A stretch of 9,300 nucleotides of DNA, taken from contig JBLIBC010000096.1 in NCBI GenBank assembly GCA_047632015.1, forward strand, positions 1 through 9,300, in the 5' to 3' direction. Below are positions 1-6,347 of the stretch, piece by piece. The position numbers were made by a program, and so were the translations under genes. The notes beneath the pieces are model-generated. The model ran no database searches. It was not told the origin of the DNA and saw nothing but the letters and a program-made list of their open reading frames with translations. Source of the DNA: JBLIAZ01 sp047632015 (GTDB lineage: Bacteria; Bacteroidota; Bacteroidia; Flavobacteriales_C; GCA-002722245). Each line of letters begins with the position of its first letter. Position 1 is the first letter of the stretch.

Positions 1-419
1 GGTTGCTTATTTCCACCTGTTACTTTCATACCGACTGCTGAAATAGACCCCCCTGACGCAACAAGATGAGATCCGTTAGTCAGCACGACTTCACCACCGG
101 CAGCAATACTAAGAGTACCGTAAAACGTAATAGGTGACCCACAGACCACCATTTGCCCACCGGGCTGAACAGCAACAGCACCACCCGCAGCCAAATGACC
201 ATGGGTCAAGTGCACTATCCCTCCAGAGGCAACTGTTAGACCTCCGCTAAATTCACCTGTACTACAATAAATTTGTCCAGCCGAAACTGTCGTACTTGCA
301 CTATACCCACTAAAAGTATGCGTACAAGACTGACCAAAAGAATTATTTGTAACACCAAACAACATCGCAAGAGCAATGGCTACTTTTAATGTTAACGTAA
401 ATTTTCTATTTATCCACAT
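1..419 (-). CDS. Secreted beta-repeat protein, N-terminal part (3' end outside window)
   Basis: An open frame of 139 codons starts at ATG 417-419 and runs off the left edge without a stop. Upstream the frame closes at a stop (462-464) with no other ATG, so this start is well defined. The N-terminus is a textbook Sec signal peptide: basic MWINRKF, a hydrophobic core (about residues 8-23, with VAIALAMLFGV) and a likely cleavage around residues 29-30 (NNSFGQS). The mature part has short Gly/Val/Thr-rich strands recurring about every 16-20 residues (LTVASGG, VAVQPGG, LSIAAGG, HLVASGG). This is the look of a parallel beta-helix or adhesin-type passenger. Two cysteines follow soon after the signal peptide. 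In Bacteroidota such proteins are often exported by the type IX system, whose C-terminal sorting domain would lie outside the window. Function is unknown; adhesin or surface-layer protein is inference. Confidence 0.75.
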   Translation of the reverse strand, partial: MWINRKFTLTLKVAIALAMLFGVTNNSFGQSCTHTFSGYSASTTVSAGQIYCSTGEFSGGLTVASGGIVHLTHGHLAAGGAVAVQPGGQMVVCGSPITFYGTLSIAAGGEVVLTNGSHLVASGGSISAVGMKVTGGNKQ

Positions 420-584
420 AACGCATTTAAATACTTTTAGTTTAAATCCTATAACTGTACCCTAAGTATACTCAATAAACATTTATCAGGGTTTACAATT
501 ACTGACAAATTATGTACAATTCCATTTTTAATGTTTCGGGGCTTACGTTTAAGTAACTGATTTACACCCCCTCACCTAGGGTAT

Positions 585-865
585 ACGTATTAAGTCCATA
601 AAGGTTACATGTATTTTGTCGAGAGACAGTTACAATCCTCAAATAAAAAGTCAATATACACGAACAACTATCAAACATATTTCAGGAAATTATTACAGCG
701 TTCAACAACAAACCAAAAGAAACAAAACTCAAGGATTAAGGCACCTTTGGGCAAAAAAATGGGATCTCATCCAGTGAACCTCGCCTTAATATTTATACTT
801 GAACTCCTTGCTAACTAAGGAATAGGACTTTACGGATTCTACCTTACAGATACATTTTTAAAATA
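585..865 (+). pseudogene. Decayed XerD-like tyrosine recombinase, catalytic-domain remnant
   Basis: Pieces of a phage-integrase/XerD C-terminal domain appear in the right order but in shifting frames. Near 609-630, YFVERQ resembles the YLFEGQ motif of Bacteroidota integrases. At 672-702, NYQTYFRKLLQRS resembles the following helix (SxQxVFKxALxKS). At about 727-752 another frame reads TQGLRHLWAKK, matching the box II LRH(S/T)xAT motif that carries a catalytic Arg and His. At about 772-815 the frame shifts again to VNLALIFILELLAN, resembling VNLRYIQELLGH. At about 822-850 a third frame reads NRTLRILPYR, resembling SxTTEIYTH, where the catalytic Tyr would be. At least three frame changes, in-frame stops and loss of the last His and Tyr mean it cannot be active. 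The N-terminal half is not detectable. The call rests on ordered motif resemblance by eye, so confidence is moderate. Confidence 0.5.
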
Positions 866-1002
866 CATTCTCATGATTGCCCTCTTTTTGGTTTTCATTA
901 TCATCTAGAAAAGGTAACTGCTGTCCATAAGGACCCAAGTAGGTCAGGTAAAGTGCCCGTTCCAGCATCAGGAATTATTCAATTAATTATTGAGTTTTGT
1001 TT

Positions 1003-1028
1003 ATTGATTCCCCGCTGTTCTACCTAAA
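1003..1028 (+). repeat. Left terminal inverted repeat of the MITE-like element
   Basis: This 26-bp sequence begins ATTGATTCCCCGCT and ends TACCTAAA. It pairs with 1215-1240 with one difference (GTTC here, GAAT there), which would still form a G-U pair in RNA. TTTTGTTT abuts it on the left at 995-1002. Confidence 0.8.
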
Positions 1029-1133
1029 AAGTGTTTTATTAAAAAATACAACCAAAACGCTCTTGTACTTTCGCCGCTGGAGGGACAGTGCCCTGACCTC
1101 CAACGGCATGTAATCGTAACTTGTCTGAATGCG

Positions 1134-1170
1134 GTAGTTCTTGATTACACTCCGTTAAATCAAGAACTAC
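1134..1170. other. Perfect 13-bp hairpin inside the MITE-like element
   Basis: GTAGTTCTTGATT at 1134-1146 is the exact reverse complement of 1158-1170, with an 11-base loop. There is no T-tract on the plus strand. It lies about 240 bp beyond the stop of the minus-strand amidotransferase gene, where no better terminator is visible, so it could stop read-through from that operon, but this is inference. It may equally be an internal structure needed by the mobile element. Confidence 0.55.
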
Positions 1171-1214
1171 AAAACAGAGCCCCTACAACGTAGGTTATCC
1201 AGTATAATGGAATC

Positions 1215-1240
1215 TTTAGGTAGAATAGCGGGGAATCAAT
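1215..1240 (-). repeat. Right terminal inverted repeat of the MITE-like element
   Basis: This is the inverted copy of 1003-1028; it begins TTTAGGTAG and ends GGGGAATCAAT. TTTTGTTT follows at once at 1241-1248, the second copy of the presumed target duplication. The match extends to 11 bases (TTTTGTTTATT) because the left repeat itself begins with ATT. Confidence 0.8.
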
Positions 1241-1411
1241 TTTTGTTTATTCGGATTTGCTGTTTTCTCACTTTTCAGTACTGCAAACATCAAGTAGCCA
1301 TTAATATTTACTATTGTACTTATTACACACTATGCCTTTTCACTCGACCGGATATCATGGCTATTAAAGCAGTAAATAGAGAACCTGATTTCTAAACACT
1401 TTAATGGATCA

Positions 1412-3412
1412 TCAAAACACAGGTTTTGTCGTAACAATCTTATTTAAAGCCTGTTCTAACGAAACTCCTGTGATTTTACAATACCATTCAAGAGAATCCC
1501 AACGGGGAAGATTTTCACTTTTCAAATGAGCGATTGCTTCTTCCCTTGAAATGACACCCTGTCGAATTTGATTACTCCTGAAAGTGTCGTTTTCTGTAAA
1601 TCCAGCTAAAACCAAATAAATGTAATTGTAAAAAGCAGTTGTCCCGTCTCCAATCCTCCATGTAGTGTGGCTTTCCGGATCCTTTTCCCAACCGTATTTA
1701 TTGATTAAGGTTTCATTTATCGTGGTTTCCTCCCAAGGAAAATATTCATAAAAATTTACGTTCCGGTGTTCTTGCGAATAATACGCCAAATATGCTTTAG
1801 TAGTATCGATTAAGGATGAATTCAAATAACTTGGATTTTTGAGCATTTCCTTGAAGTAATACCACAACATACTCGTCTTTTGTCCAAGACCAAGAGAATA
1901 GGTGTTCTTTTGAGTGCTCTTACTGATGACATTCGAATTAAGCTGAGGCTTTACTCCAGCAAAAGCACTTTTAAAAAAGGTCGTCTCTAAAAGGTTTTCT
2001 CCCATTATTGAAAGTCCTAGGTCATGCTCTTTCATTAAGTTATTAGCATGAGTAAAATAGGCTTTATCTCCTGCCATAAAAAGCGGTACAGTCCCCAGGT
2101 CTGGTTTCTTTAGCCAAGCCGTGACGTTCTTATTAATGTTTTCCCTATTTCTGGCAATATCTCCAGACACAATAATGTGCTCCACCCCTAATTCAGCGCA
2201 CATTAAGGATTGATTTCTTCTCCCTATTTCACTCAACATGCCCCAGTCATAGGAATACGCAAGAGGATTTAAGTTCATTTCTGACTTGAGGTAATGCAAA
2301 ATAAAGCTACTGTCCCTTCCTCCACTAAAAGGAACCAAACAATCATGATTGCCTCGCTTACCTTGAACAGACATTTTTTGTTCAATCATTTTCTCAAAGG
2401 CAGTCATTCCGAGCGGAGTGAATGGCTGATGTGCCAAACAGTAATTACAAACCCCTTGAGCGTTAAACTCAATATAGGGAAAGGTGGCAGGTAAAACACA
2501 TTTTGTACATCGTTTAAGCTCCTCCACCATTGCCAACCTTAACTCAAGCTTTTCTTTAAAACAAACACCAACTTTGGAGGCTGAAAACACCGAGCTCTCA
2601 AACTTTGATATATTGCTAGGCTCCTTACTTTTTATAGGTTTAATAAGACCCAGTTGATGAATTACACTTTCTTGGCCATTATGGATCAAAGCATGATTAG
2701 CTTTAAGCTGCTCAACTTTTACACTATCGTCTTTAGATAATAACCCACTAGCTTGTAAAGCGTCAAGTAGAATAACCTTTTCAGAGGCAAAAACAAATAA
2801 ACCCTTCTTTTTGAAGTCCAAGAAATACAGAGAACCATTATTTGTTCCTAAAACTAACCCATTATCTTTTGCCTGAAGAGCGGCAATATTCATTGTCCCT
2901 TTAGCCTCGGAGTATAATTTAGACAAAGCAGTTTTCACTGAAGCACCCTGTGACATTTTTTGGGTCAAGAAGGCTGGAATAAGCTCACTGTCTAAATCCG
3001 TTTTCCTAAGTACTTTAATATCATTAAATAGCTCATCATCATTTAATATTATTCCGTTGTGGACTGCTGCAATGCCTCCGTAAATCACGGGTTGATTATT
3101 TCCCTCCAAAGGAATTCCATTCGTGGCTAGCCTGGCATGACCAATTAAGGAAAAAATACCTTTTTGATTTAGTCCTTTGGACAAAAGCTTCTTAAAAGAG
3201 CTTTCGTTAACAAATTGGGAAGCCCTTTTCGCTGCTCTAATCGTGCTAATGTCCGACCCAGTTTTAACGGATACACCTGCTGCTTCGACACCTCTTGACT
3301 CTGAAAGAATAAAAAGATTATCAATCAAGGATTGTAGCTGATCCGTAGCAAGAGGTTCATTCCTTACTTTTACTCCTTCTCTTTGCACCAAAACACCCAA
3401 TATCCCACACAT
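1412..3412 (-). CDS. Fused class II glutaminase and WbpG/PseA-type N-acetyl sugar amidotransferase
   Basis: This 666-residue protein has two enzyme parts. Residues 2 to about 250 are an Ntn-type glutamine amidotransferase domain: MCGILGV puts the nucleophile Cys at position 2, GHARLATNG (91-99) supplies the glutamine-binding Arg, HNG (118-120) the oxyanion-hole Asn-Gly, and DSEL (141-144) the acidic substrate contact. From about 295 onward it matches the N-acetyl sugar amidotransferase family: two Cys pairs (CTKC 302-305, CNYC 322-325), the PP-loop ATP site SGGRDS (363-368) and the distinctive tail with GDGTTAFYNY and FTENDTFRSNQIRQG. Family members such as WbpG and PseA convert a sugar acetamido group to acetamidino with ATP and ammonia. 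WbpG normally receives ammonia from separate HisH/HisF-like partners; here the glutaminase is built in. The exact sugar is unknown. It is the second gene of a minus-strand operon, 9 bp after the glycosyltransferase stop, and ends with TGA at 1412-1414. Confidence 0.88.
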   Translation of the reverse strand: MCGILGVLVQREGVKVRNEPLATDQLQSLIDNLFILSESRGVEAAGVSVKTGSDISTIRAAKRASQFVNESSFKKLLSKGLNQKGIFSLIGHARLATNGIPLEGNNQPVIYGGIAAVHNGIILNDDELFNDIKVLRKTDLDSELIPAFLTQKMSQGASVKTALSKLYSEAKGTMNIAALQAKDNGLVLGTNNGSLYFLDFKKKGLFVFASEKVILLDALQASGLLSKDDSVKVEQLKANHALIHNGQESVIHQLGLIKPIKSKEPSNISKFESSVFSASKVGVCFKEKLELRLAMVEELKRCTKCVLPATFPYIEFNAQGVCNYCLAHQPFTPLGMTAFEKMIEQKMSVQGKRGNHDCLVPFSGGRDSSFILHYLKSEMNLNPLAYSYDWGMLSEIGRRNQSLMCAELGVEHIIVSGDIARNRENINKNVTAWLKKPDLGTVPLFMAGDKAYFTHANNLMKEHDLGLSIMGENLLETTFFKSAFAGVKPQLNSNVISKSTQKNTYSLGLGQKTSMLWYYFKEMLKNPSYLNSSLIDTTKAYLAYYSQEHRNVNFYEYFPWEETTINETLINKYGWEKDPESHTTWRIGDGTTAFYNYIYLVLAGFTENDTFRSNQIRQGVISREEAIAHLKSENLPRWDSLEWYCKITGVSLEQALNKIVTTKPVF

Positions 3413-3421
3413 ACGCTACAT

Positions 3422-4390
3422 TTATTTGTAAAGACGTTCGTTATCTTGGATATCCATCCACATGGCAAAAGCGAAAAACTGAAAAGAGAATACTGACAAA
3501 AGAACAAAAGCAAATAGAGGCTCATAATTCATTTGCTGACCCGTTTCAAAGGATTTGTAAATCTTATACATGTATGGCATAGATGCCAATCCAAAAACAA
3601 ATGATAGATTGTAAAAAATAAATAACGGATGAAAATTTCTGAAAAAATATTTTACCCACAAACGCTTAAAGAAAGCCTTAAAAAGCAAAAGCGATATTCT
3701 TGGGATGACCTTTAAAAAATTCATGTTCGATTGCTCTCCTACATTGTAAATTGGTCTAATCCCAATTTCTCTTATGGTACAGTTTGCCATATTCAGCTTT
3801 ACCAATAAATCATTAGGCACTCCGTAATTTTTGTACAATTTTGAAATATCAAAGGCTCCCAGTGCCTCTAAAGAAATTGCTGTGTAACCAGTTTGTGTGT
3901 CATATATCCTCCAATAACCTGAAGCCACTTTAGTGAGCAAAGACAATATACTATTCCCGAAATAGCGCAATTTAGGAATAACAGTCCATGCGCTTTTGTG
4001 CATCAAGCGATTTCCCTTCACATAATCTACCTTTTCATTTACAACGGGTTCACATATGGATGCTAATTCGTTGGGATCCATCTGCCCATCGGCAGCCATC
4101 ACAGCAGTACAATCAATAGAAATGTCCTTGCACCATTGATATCCGGAGGAAATAGCCCCACCAACACCTAAATTTTTCTCGTGTTTTATCAATGTAATCC
4201 TGGCAGATTGAGAACCTGTATCACTAATACTAACAGCTTTCTGAACAACAGCAGCTGTTCCGTCTGTTGAGCAATCATCCACAACTACAATTTCGTCAAC
4301 AAATTTTGGTATAGTTGAAAGTACTTTAAGAATTAATTTCTCCTCATTAAAAGCTGGAACTACAACTGCTATTTTCTTTCCTTTGAGCAT
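3422..4390 (-). CDS. Family 2 glycosyltransferase, polyprenyl-phosphate sugar synthase-like
   Basis: With the start at ATG 4388-4390 the protein has 322 residues and opens MLKGKKIAVVVPAFNEE, the usual beginning of this family. A longer frame from 4423 adds 11 residues but would put the promoter's -7 element inside the gene, so the shorter start is preferred. GT-A fold motifs are clear: VVVPAFNEE (9-17), EIVVVDDCSTDGT (33-45) for nucleotide binding, NLGVGGAISSGY (73-84), and MAADGQMDP (98-106), the DxD-equivalent metal site of DPM1-like enzymes. Two hydrophobic segments near the C-terminus (about 245-270 and 285-308) would anchor it in the inner membrane with the catalytic part cytoplasmic. 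The family moves a sugar from a nucleotide donor to polyprenyl phosphate or another lipid; the sugar is not predictable. It is first in the operon with the downstream amidotransferase and divergent from the GT-C-like gene. Confidence 0.85.
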   Translation of the reverse strand: MLKGKKIAVVVPAFNEEKLILKVLSTIPKFVDEIVVVDDCSTDGTAAVVQKAVSISDTGSQSARITLIKHEKNLGVGGAISSGYQWCKDISIDCTAVMAADGQMDPNELASICEPVVNEKVDYVKGNRLMHKSAWTVIPKLRYFGNSILSLLTKVASGYWRIYDTQTGYTAISLEALGAFDISKLYKNYGVPNDLLVKLNMANCTIREIGIRPIYNVGEQSNMNFLKVIPRISLLLFKAFFKRLWVKYFFRNFHPLFIFYNLSFVFGLASMPYMYKIYKSFETGQQMNYEPLFAFVLLSVFSFQFFAFAMWMDIQDNERLYK

Positions 4391-4400
4391 CGTTATCAAG

Positions 4401-4428
4401 CAAAAATACACTATTAAAGTCAATACAA
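4401..4428 (-). promoter_or_regulatory. Bacteroidota-type promoter of the glycosyltransferase-amidotransferase operon
   Basis: Read on the minus strand, TTG (4426-4428, within TTTTTG) is followed by 17 bases and then TATTTTTG (4408 down to 4401). This fits the Bacteroidota primary sigma consensus of TTG and TAnnTTTG exactly. The implied transcript start is around 4395-4397, leaving only about 5-8 bases before the ATG at 4390. The mRNA would therefore be nearly leaderless. This also supports the shorter start codon for the gene. Confidence 0.6.
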
Positions 4429-4516
4429 AAACTCCGAAAATTTAAGTCTAAACAGCAATAGAATTTTGCTTAGGAAATCGATACCTTTAATCTAACGTAG
4501 AAAAGAAAATTTAGAA

Positions 4517-5857
4517 GTGGTAAAAAAGTACAGTTTAGTTATTAGCATAGCCCTGCTCATAGTTGGAGTAATTTTTCAAACACTTCCTTTTTACCTATAC
4601 ACCCCTTTACCGTCAATTTTTTCTGATTCATTCGATTATTTCTGGGTCGCAAAGCAAATTTACGATGGAAATATACCCGTTACGGGTTTTGGTGAAATAT
4701 TACCGATTGGATATCCACTTTTTTTAGCTGGAACAAAAGTTTTTTCCCTTTCATGGAAGGGCATAACAGTAGTACATTTAGTAGCCTACACTTTAGCCTC
4801 AGCATATCTTTGCTACGCAGCTCATCAACACAACCGAAAAACAACCATCCTAGTTGCTCTAGCTTGTCTCCTGTATCTCAACATACCCTCTACTTTAAAT
4901 TATACATTCTCTCTTTATACGGAATCACTGTACACAAGCAGTATGATTTTTTTAGCTGGGGCAATTCTGCATTTTGGCAAAAACAAAAGCTTAGTTGCGT
5001 TTTTATTCTTGTGCTTGAGCGCATACTGGTCAACCCTGCTTCGTTCAAATGGAATTGCCCTTTTTGGGCTGCCAATTTTGTTGATTCTGATTACAATATT
5101 CCAAAAAACAGAGAGAAAACTAATCCTTAAGTATGCCGGCATTCTCGTTTTGTGTTTTCTGCTAAATGCATCAGGTAACAAAATAGTAAAAGGTAAGTTT
5201 TTATTTGGTGATCTAACCCGATTCACCTCTGTAGTAGTAGAAGGGAACTACATAAATAAAAAGATGAATTCGGAACCCAAATTTACAATGTACCAGAAGT
5301 ATTTGAGCAACTTTTCAAAGAGAGGAAATTCTTACTATTATTTCGTTCAAGAACTACATTATAACAGGATCGTACGTGACAGTTTATTTGCCCACAGGGA
5401 CATTAAATTTTGTGACGGAAGCAAAAAGATGAACGATGTACCAGGACTCCAAAACTTTGTTTTTGAAGGTATGCCTCAACTAGATCAAGATTTTCGAGCT
5501 AACTTCAAATCCTTCGTGAACCTACAGCAACGGAAATCTCTTTGGATGAAAATGGTTAGCCAAGTCTATCAATACTTAAACTTGATCTCATTTTTCTCCA
5601 TGTTTTTATTTCTATTCTGGATATTGCTTGTTACAAACACTATGAGATTTTTTACAGGATCAAAAGAATTACTTTACCCTTTACTGGTAGCATTGATCTA
5701 CCTGATACCTATAATAATTCTTCCTCTTGTGCATCCAAATTTCCATCGTCGATACATTGCGGTAAGTGAATTTGCAGTGCTTATATATATTGCACTATCA
5801 TTTCAGAACACTTATACTTTTCTCAAAAATAAATTTATGAAGGCCGTTTCGAAATAA
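4517..5857 (+). CDS. Polytopic membrane protein, probable GT-C-fold glycosyltransferase
   Basis: This is a 446-residue membrane protein starting at GTG 4517-4519; an in-frame stop lies at 4493-4495 and no ATG lies between, so the GTG is the credible start. About ten hydrophobic segments are visible: roughly 5-25, 62-76, 83-102, 108-123, 138-153, 158-172, 179-196, 203-217, 352-373, 385-404 and 414-430, with a hydrophilic stretch (about 220-350) likely facing the periplasm. After the first segment comes SDSFDY (36-41), acidic residues placed like the catalytic Asp of GT-C enzymes (ArnT/PMT/GT39-like). PIGYPLFLAG (63-72), TESLY (135-139), LLRSNG (174-179) and HRRYIAVSEF (410-419) also recall that group. 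Such enzymes use polyprenyl-phosphate sugars, and the divergent neighbour is of the type that makes them. Family identity is a pattern-based judgement; an O-antigen-like or purely hypothetical membrane protein is the alternative. Confidence 0.6.
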   Translation: MVKKYSLVISIALLIVGVIFQTLPFYLYTPLPSIFSDSFDYFWVAKQIYDGNIPVTGFGEILPIGYPLFLAGTKVFSLSWKGITVVHLVAYTLASAYLCYAAHQHNRKTTILVALACLLYLNIPSTLNYTFSLYTESLYTSSMIFLAGAILHFGKNKSLVAFLFLCLSAYWSTLLRSNGIALFGLPILLILITIFQKTERKLILKYAGILVLCFLLNASGNKIVKGKFLFGDLTRFTSVVVEGNYINKKMNSEPKFTMYQKYLSNFSKRGNSYYYFVQELHYNRIVRDSLFAHRDIKFCDGSKKMNDVPGLQNFVFEGMPQLDQDFRANFKSFVNLQQRKSLWMKMVSQVYQYLNLISFFSMFLFLFWILLVTNTMRFFTGSKELLYPLLVALIYLIPIIILPLVHPNFHRRYIAVSEFAVLIYIALSFQNTYTFLKNKFMKAVSK

Positions 5858-5999
5858 ATTTTGAATAACGAAATAACATGGTTAGTAATATTACTATCTA
5901 TAGGCTTCAAGCACATGTTTTTGGAGACATTTAGAAAGGTTGTCAGCAGGTGGAATCCATATCGGATTCAGTTAATTGCTATTAGGTATAGTCCATTCG

Positions 6000-6039
6000 T
6001 TTTAATCATAACTATGCCGTTACATAGTTATTATTAAAA
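6000..6039. terminator. AT-rich 17-base-arm hairpin, possible bidirectional terminator
   Basis: TTTTAAT (6000-6006) and ATAACTATG (6008-6016) pair with CATAGTTAT (6023-6031) and ATTAAAA (6033-6039). This gives 16 pairs with one internal mismatch (6007/6032) and a six-base loop CCGTTA. It lies 143 bp after the GT-C-like stop and seven bases before the small ORF. The stem is AT-rich without a clear T-tract, so termination is plausible rather than certain; a leader structure for the small ORF is the other reading. Confidence 0.45.
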
Positions 6040-6045
6040 TATTAT

Positions 6046-6144
6046 ATGGTAAAAACAAATTGTGCATCAATTAAAAACTCACAACTAAGGCTGCTTGCTA
6101 TTGGAACTTTAATTCTTCTACTTGGTTTAATATTAATGTTGTAA
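6046..6144 (+). CDS. Possible 32-residue single-span membrane peptide
   Basis: The frame runs from ATG 6046-6048 to TAA 6142-6144. The peptide has a polar N-terminus (MVKTNCASIKNSQLR) followed by one strongly hydrophobic segment, residues 16-32, containing LLAIGTLILLLGLILML. A positive charge just before the segment predicts the N-terminus inside. There is no Shine-Dalgarno sequence, but A/T-rich sequence precedes the start, as is usual in Bacteroidota. The family was not recognised and no partner gene is apparent. A frame this short can arise by chance in AT-rich DNA; what favours reality is the coherent charge-then-hydrophobic layout and its position in an otherwise empty spacer. Confidence 0.3.
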   Translation: MVKTNCASIKNSQLRLLAIGTLILLLGLILML

Positions 6145-6230
6145 CACGAAAGTTTGATTTTGATTATTTGACCTTTCTAGGTATTGTAACGTACAATTCG
6201 CAGAATAGAAATTAATCACCACCATCCATA

Positions 6231-6258
6231 TTGACCGTTTTTTATTCCTTAAACTTTG
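6231..6258 (+). promoter_or_regulatory. Candidate promoter for the VWA-AAA+ operon
   Basis: TTG (6231-6233) is followed, after 17 bases, by AAACTTTG (6251-6258), which differs from TAnnTTTG only at its first base. It would place the transcript start about 85 bases before the VWA start codon. A second imperfect candidate, TATATTTT at 6273-6280, lies just downstream. Neither is decisive. Confidence 0.28.
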
Positions 6259-6347
6259 AAAGTCGACATCAATATATTTTATAATTGAGAGCATAATTCT
6301 TGCATCGAAAATCGTACTTTTAAATAGCTCCGCAAAACGGCTTGGAA

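Larger units (their letters stand above)
1003..1240. mobile_element. MITE-like element, 238 bp, with 26-bp inverted repeats and 8-bp target duplication
   Basis: The ends at 1003-1028 and 1215-1240 are inverted repeats matching at 25 of 26 positions; the left end begins ATTGATTCCCCGCT. The octamer TTTTGTTT lies immediately outside both ends (995-1002 and 1241-1248), exactly as a target-site duplication should. The interior has no credible gene but has four potential hairpins: 1030-1037/1054-1061 (8 bp with a wobble), 1074-1083/1097-1106 (10 bp, one mismatch), 1134-1146/1158-1170 (13 bp perfect) and 1182-1186/1190-1194 (5 bp). Size, ends and lack of a transposase fit a non-autonomous element mobilised in trans. 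The parent IS family was not identified. If transcribed, it would fold into a multibranched RNA closed by the terminal stem, so a structured regulatory or insulating role is possible but unproven. Confidence 0.75.
420..1411. other. Gene-free stretch holding a recombinase relic and a MITE-like element
   Basis: No intact gene is supported across these 990 bases. 420-584 is AT-rich and holds the upstream region of the minus-strand secreted-protein gene; no convincing promoter could be assigned there. About 585-865 is a decayed tyrosine recombinase. 866-994 shows nothing recognisable. 995-1248 is a short inverted-repeat element with its flanking duplication. 1249-1411 shows nothing recognisable and separates the element from the 3' end of the minus-strand amidotransferase gene. 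A 62-codon open frame at 1207-1395 begins inside the right inverted repeat and crosses the element boundary, so it is very unlikely to be a gene. Confidence 0.6.
5858..6347. other. 490-bp intergenic spacer with hairpins and a small ORF
   Basis: This AT-rich stretch lies between the GT-C-like gene and the VWA gene. It contains a short palindrome GAATCC-5-GGATTC (5953-5969), a long AT-rich hairpin (6000-6039), a 33-codon open frame for a hydrophobic peptide (6046-6144) and, near the right end, weak promoter-like sequence for the VWA-ATPase operon. No RNA gene, repeat family or gene relic was recognised in the remainder. Confidence 0.5.

Noticed and set aside
1003..1240. Integron attC-like recombination site, suggested by the nearby recombinase relic and hairpins
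   Set aside because: The element is longer than usual attC sites, lacks convincing paired GTTRRRY/RYYYAAC core sites, and has an abutting 8-bp direct repeat that points to transposition.
1207..1395. 62-codon plus-strand open frame
   Set aside because: It starts within the right inverted-repeat end and crosses the insertion boundary; its cysteine- and tyrosine-rich sequence shows no domain.
1412..3412. Asparagine synthetase (AsnB)
   Set aside because: The N-terminus would fit, but the Cys-pair cluster before the PP-loop and the GDGTTAFYNY and FRSNQIR tail motifs belong to N-acetyl sugar amidotransferases.
4391..4423. Longer start for the family 2 glycosyltransferase
   Set aside because: It would include the promoter -7 element, and the canonical family N-terminus begins at the internal Met.
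4753..5226. Open frames on both strands overlapping the GT-C-like gene
   Set aside because: They are shadows of the long membrane-protein frame, with serine- or lysine-rich, domain-free translations.
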